Assembly: GCA_030278955.1 (NCBI GenBank)
Contig: JAOANR010000004.1
Location: forward strand, 61,969,686-62,033,685
Length of the DNA stretch: 64,000 nucleotides
From: Hygrophila difformis
Taxonomy: Eukaryota > Streptophyta > Magnoliopsida > Lamiales > Acanthaceae
Reading direction: 5' to 3'
A program made the translations under genes and the position numbers. The notes beneath the pieces were generated by a model, which saw only the letters and a program-made list of their open reading frames with translations, had not been told where the DNA came from and ran no database searches. Shown here piece by piece: positions 1 to 10,962 of the stretch. The first letter of the stretch is position 1. The number at the start of each line of letters is the position of its first letter.

Positions 1-367
1 TTAATGATCAGGCTGTTTGGCGGGGTGGAATCTGGCAAATGCAAAATGTGTTGTTTCTAAATGTGGTTGGGCCCTTAGATGAACATGCTGTAACCTGTAG
101 GCCCTAAAATGCACGTGCATCTTACCTACTTATTTGTTTGTCCTTTTTTGTAATCTGACAAATGCAAAATGCACTTTGTGTGTTGAAATTTTATATTTCT
201 TCATGGATTTCTCACTCTTTTTTTTTTTTTTTTTTTTGTGAGACCAAAATGAGAACATTTCTTAAATTTTTATTTTTTATTTTTTATTTTTTATTTTTTA
301 TTTTTTGAATTATTATTATTAAAAGCTACATTCTTATTCAATTTCTTGGGAAAAACCATTGTTGTAG
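1..367 (+). other. Intron of the PreP gene, upstream end of window
   Basis: Non-coding, AT-rich. It ends in an acceptor AG at 366-367 in front of the first visible PreP exon. It contains a T-run around 219-237 and a short ATTTTTT-type tandem repeat at about 268-306. No exon was recognised in it. Confidence 0.6.
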
Positions 368-2567
368 GTCAATTGTGTTCTTCAAGATGTACAGTTGACA
401 GACCAAAAGCGTTTTAAGCAATTTGTTTCTCAAAGCAAAGCCAGAATGGAGGTAGTATTTGAACCCTTCCAAGATTTTAAATAATTAGATTTCTTGACTT
501 TACTAAAATCATGCGAGTTTCTTATTTTCAGAACCGGTTAAGAGGCAGTGGACATGGCATTGCAGCAGCTAGGATGGATGCAAAGCTTAATGTTGCTGGT
601 TGGATCTCTGAGCAAATGGGTGGTGTTAGGTTAACTTTCTTGTTCAATTGTTATCTATAATTTGGTTTAAGCTGTCCTTAGTATGGCGATCTCATTTTTA
701 ACATTTTACCCATTCCTATATTGAAATTGTATATAACCTAAGCACCTATCTAATGCCAATGTGTGCTTGCAGTTATCTGGAATTTTTACAAGATCTTGAA
801 AGGAAAGTCGACGTTGATTGGTCTGAAATATCTTCTTCTCTAGAGGAGATACGTCAAACTTTGATTTCAAAAAATGATTGCCTAATAAATCTGACTTCTG
901 ATGGAAATAAGCTAAACAAGGCGGAGAAGTATGTCAGCAAATTTCTTGATATGCTTCCCAAATCTTCCTCTACTGGATCTACTTTATGGAGTGCCCGGCT
1001 TCCTCCCACTAATGAAGCTATTGTGGTACCCACTCAGGTTGGTAAATATCCAAGATGTGCTATGTTTTTTGTTTTTTTGTTTTGTTTTGTCTTTTTTTTT
1101 TAAAATTTTTTTTTTGAGCCTTCTTTAAAGGTTTTTAAATGTGTCAAATTTAGCTGATAGGATTATGTTTCCACAGGTAAATTACGTAGGAAAAGCAGCC
1201 AATCTTTTTGATACAGGCTATCAGCTTAAAGGCAGTGCATATGTTATCTCTAAATACCTGAATAATACATGGTTGTGGGATCGTGTGAGAGTCAGTGGAG
1301 GGGCTTACGGAGGATTCTGTGATTTTGACACTCACTCTGGTGTGTGCCATTGGGAGTGCTAGTGATAGTGTGATTTCAACACTCAAAAGCTTTGCCAGCT
1401 TCTGAACTTTCTGACTGGGGGTTTCTCTATGCAGGTGTTTTCTCGTTCTTGTCGTACAGAGACCCCAATTTGTTGAAGACTTTGGATATTTATGATGGCT
1501 CGAGCAACTTTTTGAGACAACTTGATATGGACCAAGATACTCTCACTAAGGCAATTATTGGGACCATCGGAGACGTTGATGCATATCAGCTACCCGATGC
1601 GAAAGGATATAGCAGGTGAACAAATTTAATTTATTTGATATAGTCCTTTCTTTTGTTTAAAATGCTTTCTGCATTGTTGAATATGATGACATTTACCTTT
1701 TCTCCAGTTTGGTGAGATACTTGTTAGGAATCACAGAGGAAGAGAGGCAAATTAGACGGGAAGAGATTTTGTCAACAAGGTACAAATCTTCTTTGATCAT
1801 AGAGAAAGTGCGGCTAAAATGACAATTTGATTTATTTCTGTTTATGCCAAGTTTGTGATCAGAGGCCTATGATCTTTGGTCTCTTACCATAAAGAGAATG
1901 CTCTGTGTCTTAAGCCTTGTTTCTTTACTAATCCTTTTGTACAATCGTACTAGTCTACTTCCATCTTTAATGGGTACTTTTGCATATTGTGATGCCTGAA
2001 AGGGGAATTTCATTTGAACTTTTTTTGTCCATTCCATATGGCTTGTGTCAATATATTTGGGGAGGAGTGGAATATAGTAGTACAATTTCATATCTCAGGT
2101 GCTGGGATGAGAATTCCATGCATCGGAATGGCTTGTGGCAAATTATTTGGGGAGGAGTGGAATATAGTACAATTTCATATATCAGGTGCTGGGATGAGAA
2201 TTCCATACATCGGAATGTTAATGGATAAGCTAATTATTACCCTAGTACTCCTTGCCTACATTAAGTTGGAGATTAACTCTATTGTGCTGTACTGTTCCCA
2301 CGATTGCACAACCTCTTATAGATGTGTTGGTGCTTGCCCATACCATTGCATCCTTAGATTATATAGTGCAATTTGCTAACATGTTTTCCTCATTTGGCCT
2401 GCTCATTTGTTTTCTCTTGCTGCAGTTTGGATGAATTCAAGGAATTTGCTGATGTGGTTGAGGCAGTCAAGGACAGAGGTGTGGTGGTTGCTGTTGCATC
2501 TCCCGACGATGTTGGTGCTGCCAACAAGTTACGGCCCGATTTCTTTGAAGTGAAAAAGGCACTCTAA
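368..2567 (+). CDS. PREP: Presequence protease (PreP), 3' part of gene
   Basis: C-terminal part of an M16C (pitrilysin-type) zinc metalloprotease that degrades cleaved targeting peptides in mitochondria and chloroplasts. Exons read from splice sites: 368-451, 532-629, 773-1037, 1177-1339, 1435-1615, 1708-1779 and 2426-2567 (stop 2565-2567), giving about 334 residues in one frame. Family-typical strings include MDAKLNVAGWISEQMGG, RVSGGAYGGFCDFDTHSG and FSFLSYRDPNL. The zinc-binding inverted HxxEH motif lies in the N-terminal half of this family, so it is outside the window. The last intron (1780-2425) is longest and carries an internal tandem duplication. 5' truncated by the window edge; no breaks seen in the visible part. 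Whether it is the PREP1 or PREP2 orthologue cannot be told. Confidence 0.93.
2038..2217 (+). repeat. Tandem duplication of 90 bp in the last PreP intron
   Basis: Two adjacent copies, 2038-2127 and 2128-2217, start with ATGGCTTGTG and end with ATCGGA before the next ATG. They differ by a TAG triplet and a few substitutions. The copies keep a frame open by chance, but the segment lies between clear splice sites (donor 1780, acceptor 2425), so it is intronic. Confidence 0.85.
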
Positions 2568-4420
2568 GATACTTGGAACTGGGCGTCGAAGTCTTTGCTA
2601 CATAGTAATATATTTCCTTGGGTTGCCCATCTTCAATGACATACATATATGTTTTGGTGGGAATCGAAGGAAGGGAGATAAGAAGTGAAGAACTACATGC
2701 AGCTGCAATGGTTTTACACGTTCAGAAGGTAATATATACTGCATCTTCTTGTCTGGGTCGAAAGTTCCTAAAGAAATGTGATACCAATAGTCCACTAAAT
2801 TAATAACTTATCATTTCATTGGACTTGTAAGATCTATATCTTCAATAGTATTATTTATTCATACATTTCGAAGCTTACACGATGGACTAATATGTATATA
2901 TTCTCTTTGCCTAAACTATTTTCTATTGTGCTTATCATCAAACGGCCACACCATTCATGCCTCAAGAGATTGAGGTATAAAATTTATTGCCTCATTTTCA
3001 CATCTAGGGAATGATGATATATGCTTAAAAATGGCATTCCGGCATATCATAAATCAAGAAAATCTAAAGAATATCAGGAAGTGAATTATATGATGACATA
3101 GCTGGCTGCTTATCATAAATCAAGAAGACTCTATAAAAGAAAAAAAACAGAAAGCGAAATATTTTGCACGAGGGGGAAATAATAATCCTTCTGAAATAAA
3201 TCAGAAAATGGCCTCTCTTACATGAAATAAATCCCATCTGCAGTAGGTATGCGCAGGGGCATGGACCCCCTCTCTTTGGGCAAAGAATTGACCTCAAAAT
3301 CCTAATGCATATAATACACACTGAGAGAGTGGCATTGCATTGCTCAGAGATGAGGCTTGCGGTAGTTGCAGCAGCTAAGGAAGGTGAGCCCAGCTGCAAA
3401 AATCAATATTCTTGTATCTGCAAATCTCACTTGTTATTACATCTGCCCAACAAACTGCAAATCCCTGCCACCAGCATTCATATTTTGCGTGTGTCCTTTT
3501 TTATTTTTTTTATTTTTCATCACTAGAGAGAGAGATAGATAGATAGATATGATATATCCCTTTTGGTCAGAGACAGGGCCCTTGTTTTTAGGGGGAAGGA
3601 TGGTTGCTATTTACAGCCAAATTACATGTCTGTATATTCATGGTGGGGCTTGGGGCTTGGGGGGGACCCATCTGTTATCCTTCCATTTCTTTCCAATGGA
3701 ATCCAATGTTTGCACCACCACTAAAGGCAATAATAAGTTGGGTTAACCATACTTGATTCTTTTGTTTTCTTGTGGGATGTATGTATGTTTGTCTGCTTGA
3801 CCTCAACTTTCATCTCGTTCAACTTGTACATGTTTGTTTTTTAGCCCATATCCAGACCCCTCCTTGCCCAGCCGCTCTTAGACTATGGGGGGTTCCTAAA
3901 GTCTAGTAATTTATGATCTTTGGTGTCATCTGTGTGCACTTCTACCCTATATGTGTTTATCTTTGTGTGCCCCCCTTTGTACTAAGGTTAAAATATTCTT
4001 TTGGCGCCTTCCAATGAAAAGTCCTGCAACGATCTAATTTTTATATTCGCTTCTTTGTCGTCTTTGGCTCAGAATTTACTATGGCAGTAGAACCATTTTC
4101 AATAGCCTATAACTAATTTGGTCCCAAGTAAAAATATGGAGTATATTCCAGTGACAAATTCTTGGGGTTGTTATAATGACCAGAGATTCTCATCCATTAG
4201 TCAAACTGATAATTTTATAACACTAGCTAGACTGTAACAGCTTGGAGAAAATTTTACACTACTTTTATGTTCAAACTAAAATAATATACTAGTATGGTTT
4301 AAAATCGGGTATTTGAAAGGAAAAAAACGTAGAATACAAATTAACATACTTACTATATTTTCCTTTGCGTCGCATGTTTACTCATTTTGCCTTCATTTCC
4401 TTTCAACTAATAAATACTAA
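2568..4420. other. 3' UTR of PreP and intergenic sequence
   Basis: Downstream of the PreP stop. No open frame here resembles a known protein. There are short GA/GATA simple repeats near 3525-3550 and a G-rich patch at 3645-3670. I compared it by eye with common conserved plant microRNAs and saw none. Confidence 0.5.
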
Positions 4421-4681
4421 TACTTCATCTTTCCCAATTAACTTGTCTTGTTTGACATCTGCACACCATCTAATGCACATTTTTAACCGGCAATATCATA
4501 ATATAAACAACTAAAAATTATGTAGAATATATATTCTACAACTATACGATTAGACGAATCTAACAATACCCAACTTGACTATTGTTTTCCAAATATATTT
4601 TGCAATAACATTGAGTCAGAGTTGAATAACGAACAATGTCAGAAAATCAAACCAGACAAGTTTGCTGGGACGGAGGGAGTA
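4421..4681 (-). mobile_element. Stowaway-like MITE
   Basis: Ends are TACTTCATCTTTCCC on the left and GGGACGGAGGGAGTA on the right, i.e. the CTCCCTCCGT terminal inverted repeat with TA target duplication. The interior carries the block GACGAATCTAACAA shared, in either orientation, by many MITEs of this window. Confidence 0.75.
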
Positions 4682-4744
4682 GTATATTTTTCCTTTCATT
4701 TTTCTTTTAATTATTATTGGAAATCAAGACACAGAACCAACAGC

Positions 4745-4865
4745 AGTTGATTTGAGTGGATGGGAGCTCTAGTCACTTAAGCAAGGTCTCGGGTTCGAGC
4801 CTTGTGTATGTAAAAAACTGCTTTGGGAGAGGCGACATCCCCTCCTGTTTTCTATCCATTTTTTT
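4745..4865 (+). mobile_element. tRNA-derived SINE (degenerate)
   Basis: Has a box-A-like stretch (GAGTGGATGGGAG) followed by a good RNA polymerase III box B (GGTTCGAGCC near 4791), then a non-tRNA body and a T/A-rich tail. No clear target-site duplication was found, so the ends are approximate. A tRNA gene is excluded because no cloverleaf arms can be built. Confidence 0.6.
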
Positions 4866-4999
4866 TTAAAAAAAAAAATTTAAAACTCAAGAACAAAGAG
4901 TAAATTCTCAATCCCGTTTTGCAAAATAAATAAATAATGGCAAATTATTACATAGTAATTCTTGTGTGTGCAGGTTCCTCCAACCGACACAAAATTCAA

Positions 5000-5799
5000 G
5001 TCACACACAGTGGCGGATCCAGGATTTTTTATTTGGTAGGTCAAATATTATGAAGAGTTAGAAGCCAACTCTAGGAAGATGTATTCAATTAAAATTGTTA
5101 CATTTTCCTAGACTTTTAAAAATCGATATATTTAGAAAATGTATAGACTTCATGTAGAGTTGGCTGACTTTGTATAGACTTCATGTTGTACAGAATCCAT
5201 AGAGACTTTTTTTGGAAAAAAAAATTTGTAATTATATTTTTGAAGAATTCCCATTAAAATTGATGGAGTCTAAAGTCATTATGTTGTTGAATACCTAAAT
5301 ATTTTTAAAACTTTTAAAATTTTGTGCTTATTAATAACCTCAAGATTTTTTAAAAAACTTTTTAAAACTTGGATTGAATACTTTAAGACTTTTAACTACC
5401 TTTTAAAATTCAGATTGAAAACACTCAATTTTTAATATGCTAAAAAATATTATAGGCTTTTTATTGAATATATTCCCATTAAAGTTATGAACCTCTTACA
5501 ATATATCTATATATATCATATTATCCTATCTAATGGGAATGTACTATCTGCTATTTGAATCTATTATCTGCTAGTGGATCCTCTCGTTTCAAACATCCCC
5601 TATATATACATACATTGATAATAAAAATAACAAACATGCTATTAAATTTCTACTCCAATAATTACTCAACACTTATCTTAAAATTACCACCTAATTCCAA
5701 ATTATATCAAACTATTAGTACTAATATTTTATTTTTTATTTTTTTTGGTGGGTCAATTGACCCACCTTGCCCTTGAGTGCATCCGCCAATGGTCACACA
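5000..5799. mobile_element. Non-autonomous hAT element with 8-bp target duplication
   Basis: The element occupies 5008-5791 (784 bp). Terminal inverted repeats are CAGTGGCGGATCC on the left and, reverse-complemented, CATTGGCGGATGC on the right. The direct repeat GTCACACA flanks it exactly (5000-5007 and 5792-5799), the 8-bp duplication diagnostic of the hAT superfamily. The interior is AT-rich, without a transposase frame. Confidence 0.85.
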
Positions 5800-6453
5800 T
5801 ATATATACATAAATGGAAAATATGGCCCGGCCCGTATTTTTATATATTTGCAGCACAATTTGAATAAAAAAGACATAATTGAATTCCACATTTACACGAC
5901 ATTCCTAACCATATTCAATACAATATCTGTAAAAGCAAGATTATTGCAGCTTCACCCACATATATATTTTTTCCACATTGTCAACCATTAATTTTTTTTT
6001 GGTGAGGTTTAATTAAAAACCAAATGTCTGGGCAAAAGACATTAAATTTCCCCACCATATAAATACATAAGATTCATAATGTGGTCCTCTGCAAACATTA
6101 ATTTGCAGTAACCAGTTGAACTGTGTCTGTGTGTGTCACATACATACATATAAAACAAAGTGTGCATGCATATGTGTGTATCTATAATTTTCATTCCTGT
6201 AATTAATTAATTTGAAGAATCCTTAATGGGATCATGAATTTGAAATTCTATCTACCCTTCAGTGCCTTTGTAATGATGGTTGATGTTGTAGTAGTTATTA
6301 CAGTACTACACTCTCTATACATACATCAACAATTACTCCTCCTCCTTCAGCATGTCTGCTTACTTACCCCTAATTTTTCTAGGGGGGTTGTTACAAAATT
6401 AATTAAGTCACCAACACTTTACTTTTTTTAAAAAAAAAATAAAATAAAATAAA

Positions 6454-6497
<44 letters not shown>

Positions 6498-6796
6498 GTC
6501 TGTAATCGAATTAATTCCTGTGTTCCTGGATTAATCAAAATGTGTCATATATATGAACAACATCTGAATTCAAAATGGCTTAATAACAAGCCTAAAAAGT
6601 TGGAAACATCAACAAAGTATTGAGGGAAATAATGTTGATGATGTATGTTAGGCAAAAGAATAAACTGTTGAAATGATTTTATTGATTCATTTAGGGTTGA
6701 AAATAATGAAACATTCATGGGAACAGTAGCCTTTCAAATAGTTTATTCATTTATGTGTAAGTATTTTAAATACTTATGTGTAGATAACTGTTATTT
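5800..6796. other. Intergenic AT-rich sequence with an AAT microsatellite
   Basis: No gene seen. An (AAT)n microsatellite runs from about 6455 to 6497 after AAAAT-type repeats. Short open frames here have no recognisable similarity. Confidence 0.5.
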
Positions 6797-7665
6797 CAAT
6801 TAAGTTTATGTCCTGAATAGTGTATTTTCTGGAAATCCAGAAATGCTACAAACCTCTTCGTAATATGCTGTTCGTAATTTTAGATTGATTTGTTGCCATT
6901 TTTATTAGCATGTATTAATGGAAAGTAAATCAGTGAGGGAATTAATTACATGCAATCAATCCCTTAAATTGTGGAATGCCAGCATAATTGTTTGCGATGA
7001 GGTTTTTGTATTCAGCCAATTAAGGATAACACATAAACAAAAATTAGTTCAGAAATTGCTGCAAAAAGAAACGTCAATCACCGACGAAAGAATGACTTAA
7101 TTCTTAGGTAGTAACTTAATAACATGTGCTATATAATACACATTAATATGCTGAAGAAAGATTGAGTATGTGATACCTAATGCATAGGTAGTAACTTAAT
7201 AAGCTACCTAATACACATTAATATGTTGAAGAAAGAATGAGTATGTGCTACCTAATTCATCGGTACTAACTTAATAATATGTGCTATCTAATATCCATTA
7301 ATATGCTGAATGTGGTTAGACAATATGATACATGAAAGTCTATTTTTTTGAAAACATAGGACAATGGAATATTCCAGATAAAGTCAAATGAGATATTCAT
7401 CACTTTTAATTAAAAAGTATATGGAATCCGTTCAAATGAAAAAAAAAAAAAATCGTTCCTTTATTGTACACTTGTGATTGGGGATATAAATCAATGCCAA
7501 TTTTATGCCAATTCATATAGGTAGTAACTTTCCATTAACACATGTTAACAAAAATGACAACAAATCAATACAAAATTACGGATAGCATATTACGAAGAAG
7601 TTTGTAGCATTTCTGGATTTCCAGAAAAGATAATGTTCAGGACATAAACTTAATTGCTGTTATTT
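6788..7665. mobile_element. MULE-like element with 131-bp inverted repeats and 9-bp TSD
   Basis: Element 6797-7656 (860 bp). The left arm (6797-6926) is matched by the reverse complement of 7526-7656 with few mismatches; both begin CAATTAAGTTTATGTCCTGA. The 9-bp direct repeat CTGTTATTT abuts both ends (6788-6796 and 7657-7665). Long arms plus a 9-bp duplication point to the Mutator superfamily. No transposase is present, so it is non-autonomous. Confidence 0.8.
7102..7315 (+). repeat. Minisatellite inside the MULE-like element
   Basis: About three imperfect copies of a 75-81-bp unit, starting near 7102, 7183 and 7258. Each contains GGTAGTAACTTAATAA and CATTAATATGCTGAA or near variants. Internal expansion of the transposon core is the simplest explanation. 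Confidence 0.75.
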
Positions 7666-7945
7666 GGTAATGTATTGATGATACCTACATACAGAAATGG
7701 AAAAACCATATCATGGTTCTTTATTTACATATACATCTTCAATCTTATAATGATTTAATGGGCGACCAAGTTAGATTTTTTAATGGGTGAAGGGGTGGAA
7801 TTTATATGGACAAAATATTAATTCCATTGATTGTATATGAAATAGATAAGGGGGGTGTTGATATTTTATGGCTATGGATACTTATAGTTTTTAACTTGTT
7901 AGCTCACCTAACAGAATGAGTGAATATTGACATATGTAATAACAA

Positions 7946-7982
<37 letters not shown>

Positions 7983-8158
7983 CATATATATAATGATTAA
8001 AATTATTGAAATTGAGAAGAAGGGAAAATGGAAACAAAAACACTAGCTTTTGAGGGGTACTATTATAGCTTTCACCAAAAAAGCCGCAAATCTAAATATG
8101 CATATATATGCTGAAGAAGAAGAAGGAGAGTAGTAATTTAGTAAAAGAAGCAACCATT
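7666..8158. other. Intergenic sequence with a TA microsatellite
   Basis: AT-rich, no gene recognised. A (TA)n tract lies at about 7950-7978. Confidence 0.5.
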
Positions 8159-8390
8159 CAATTTCACCCTCCCCAGAATCGAGGATAGGCGCACCGTCGG
8201 GTTTCGCACTGGTTGGGAGCTGATCCCGTTCCCCTGATGAGGCCACGGGAGGCCGAAACCAGTGAAGCATCGGAGATGAGAAAGGCTGAACCTCGGGTGT
8301 CCGAAGAGTATCGAGGGAACCCGAGGTGTCGCACGGGCGATGTCCGAGACGGAGCGGTCACCCCGTGACAGTTGGTATCAGAGACAGATG
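8159..8390 (+). mobile_element. LTR-retrotransposon remnant: LTR 3' end plus primer-binding site
   Basis: A sharply GC-rich island in AT-rich DNA. At 8368-8370 it ends in ACA, then two bases, then TGGTATCAGAGACAG, which matches the initiator-Met-tRNA primer-binding site used by many plant Ty1/copia and Ty3/gypsy elements. No gag-pol follows and the upstream LTR boundary is not definable, so this is a fragment. Confidence 0.7.
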
Positions 8391-8960
8391 TGTGCTAGCT
8401 GTGGGTTTGCGTCACTTTCTTTATAATTTCGCTTTCATTATTTATTACCAATTAATCGTGATTGAATTCATCATCACCATTTATAAATTCATACTAACAA
8501 ATAGAATATCCTACTATATGAAACTTTAATTGATACTAGTAGAGCTAGTAGTATATATTTATTAATTGATTTATATGCATGTGTTTGGTGAAATTATGCC
8601 ATTTAATTTGTTCAAGCTGCCAATTCACTATCAATGAGCAAGGAAATAATAATAAGACTAAGAATTAAAAAAGAAAAAGAAAAAGTAGAAGTCCATTCGG
8701 TTATATATGTTACAACCCATTGAAAAGTCTGTATAGGGAGATATTTTTAAAAACATGTATTATCGCATCACACAGAACATTTCTCACATCACATATTTTT
8801 TTATTACACAAAACATCTCTCAAATCACACAAATCACATTAAGTCTCCCATCACAGAACATCTTTCCAATCACACCAGTTCTCCATCAGAATATTGGTTG
8901 CAGACATCACACAAATCATACCCGCATGTGCCTGCACCCTATTTTCTTCTGCTAAGAAGC
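8391..8960. other. Intergenic sequence with degenerate ATCACA repeats
   Basis: No gene seen. Between about 8765 and 8915 the motif ATCACA recurs irregularly (ACATCACA, AAATCACA, CCATCACA), a degenerate low-complexity array. Confidence 0.5.
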
Positions 8961-9225
8961 TACTACCTCCGTTTTCATATGTTGTTGACGTTTAGTAATG
9001 TGTTACTATTCACCCACAGACTTTTACTTAAAGTTTTATCATAGTTATACAAGTTAAAATATAGTCAAGCGTGATCTTGTTAGATTCGTCTCGTTGAGTA
9101 GTTTTTAAATATCGAACTTTTAGAATTTTTACTTGTACCAAACTTGAGTTATTAATGGTTTAAAATGTGCATTGGATTGCGTGAAAAGTGAGTATGTAAA
9201 AAATATTTGAATACAGAGGAGTATA
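8961..9225 (+). mobile_element. Stowaway-like MITE upstream of the KRP gene
   Basis: TACTACCTCCGTTTTC at the left and CAGAGGAGTATA at the right are a decayed CTCCCTCCGT inverted repeat with TA. The interior has the family block TTGTTAGATTCGTCTC and TTAGAATTTTTACTTGTACC. It ends about 670 bp before the KRP start codon. Confidence 0.75.
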
Positions 9226-9890
9226 ATACATTACGTTTATTTTAATTCCAAGATAAAGTTTAGTCAAATTAAAATTAAAAACTAGGAGTATTACTTTGTT
9301 TTGAAACCTCTATGAGACTCATATATGGGAGGACAAACATTACTACGTACTTGGACAGAATTATGGAGTAGTAGTATTTTTTTTTTTTTTTTCAGTTAGT
9401 CGTAGTATATCCTGACCGGGAATAGCCGGTTGTCCTAATTGTACACGTGTCTAATTCCCATTGGCGGCTCAATCTGCAATCATGCTTCTCTTAACGGCAT
9501 GGCATGGCCATGTGCCTGTCACCGTTAACGGAGTCAGGACCACATGTTACGATAACCGCCTCGGTCCATCTCCACCGTCGGATCAAATCAGCATCTTCTG
9601 TGAATTCCCCTCTTTGCCCCTACACCCTCCTATTCCACATTTCAGTAATCAGTAATTCAGTATTTCCTCACTGATACTACGATTTTTATAGATAGCAGCG
9701 GCGCTGATGCTTTGATGGTGAACTGCTCTGCGTGGGAAAGAAATTCGCCTTTGTACTTTTCCAGGCTTTCTGACTCCGACCATATACACACACATATATA
9801 TAGGCATAATATCTCAAAATTCTACAGAATTTCTTTTCTGATAGAGGAATTGCAGTGCAGCAATGGCGGTGTGTGTATAGTTTGACAGAG
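9226..9890 (+). promoter_or_regulatory. Promoter and 5' leader of the KRP gene
   Basis: Contains an ACGT-core element (ACACGTGT near 9443-9450), a TATA-rich stretch (about 9788-9802) and a leader with a tiny upstream open frame. That frame, ATG at 9863 to TAG at 9880 (five codons, MAVCV), ends 10 bases before the KRP ATG at 9891, so it could lower translation of the main frame. Promoter assignment rests on position only. Confidence 0.55.
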
Positions 9891-10962
9891 ATGGTGAAGG
9901 AGTGTGACAGTGTGGCGGCCATGAAAAGCATGGCTGTGGAAGACGACAAGGAGGTGATTTTCCGTAAGAGACGGAGGTTTTTTTCCGACCTAGAATTTGA
10001 AAATAATGAGCACGACGAGCTGGTGGAGAATTTGGCGTCGCCGGCGGTGTCCAGGACCTCCGGAGAAGATGAGTCAAAAGACGTGGTGGAGAAGAGTTCG
10101 AGAGCAGGGGATCTGGAGGTAAAATTCGGAATCCAATTTTGTTTTTGAAATGTTATTGTTAAAATTTTCGTTTCTGAAGCGTTACTTGCTTGTGGTTCCC
10201 TTAAGTTATTCGTGTTTTGTGAAGATTAATAGGATCGATTTGTTTTTGGAAAATTAACAGAATTTGGAATTGAAGCTGGACGGTTTCGAAAGTGAAATTT
10301 CCACGTCCATGGCTAGCGGTTACAGGTGAGCAAATGACTTACGTTATGATTGATTTATATATATATATCATCTTTGTGTTGAATTCTCTGCGCAAAATAA
10401 ATCTCTCCATTTCCCATTCACTCTACGTTCAAATCTTAGAATGTTTTTCACCTTCGTATGACACTATAACCTATTCCTCAACTTAGGTTTTTTCTTTCTT
10501 TTGTTTCAGTAGAGAGGCGACTCCGACAAGCGAGCTTCGCGGAGACTCGGAGGAAATGTCGACGAAGAAACCAGCGGCGGCGCGGCGCCGGAAATTTCCA
10601 ACAATATCATTAGCCGAGAAGATGCCGTCAACGGCGGAACTGGAGGAATTCTTCACGACGGCGGAGAAGTACGAGCAGAAGCGCTTCGCTGAGAAGTGAG
10701 TATACTTGAAAATTTCAAATCTTAAAAAGTTTCATGGTGCGTACAATAAGGATAATAATATTTTTCCCATTAAAAGATAAATAAAAGCAACGCACAGGAG
10801 GCCCATTTTAGCAGGGTGCCAATTGATTATTCCCGTAACTGAAAAAGGAAACTGAAAACGATCTGATTGCAAGGGTTTCGTATTGTTTTCAGGTACAACT
10901 ATGATATAGTGAAGGACGTTCCATTGGAGGGGAAGTATCAGTGGGTTCGTTTAAAGCCTTGA
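9891..10962 (+). CDS. KRP: Cyclin-dependent kinase inhibitor of the KRP/ICK family
   Basis: Four exons: 9891-10118, 10261-10325, 10510-10695 and 10893-10962, 182 residues. KRPs bind CDKA and D-type cyclin complexes in the nucleus and restrain the G1/S transition and endoreduplication. The C-terminal CDK-inhibitory domain is intact (about 137-182): it includes TAELEEFFTTAEKYEQKRF, EKYNYDIVKD and PLEGKYQWVRLKP, the two conserved family motifs. A middle motif REATPTSE (99-106) also matches the family. Basic runs RKRRR (25-29) and RRRK (123-126) could be nuclear signals. The start at 9891 is chosen because the earlier ATG at 9863 opens only a five-codon frame. Which KRP number it corresponds to is not clear. 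Confidence 0.95.

Noticed and set aside
4745..4865. A tRNA gene on the basis of a box-B motif
   Set aside because: No acceptor or anticodon stem can be formed, and the sequence downstream is SINE-like.
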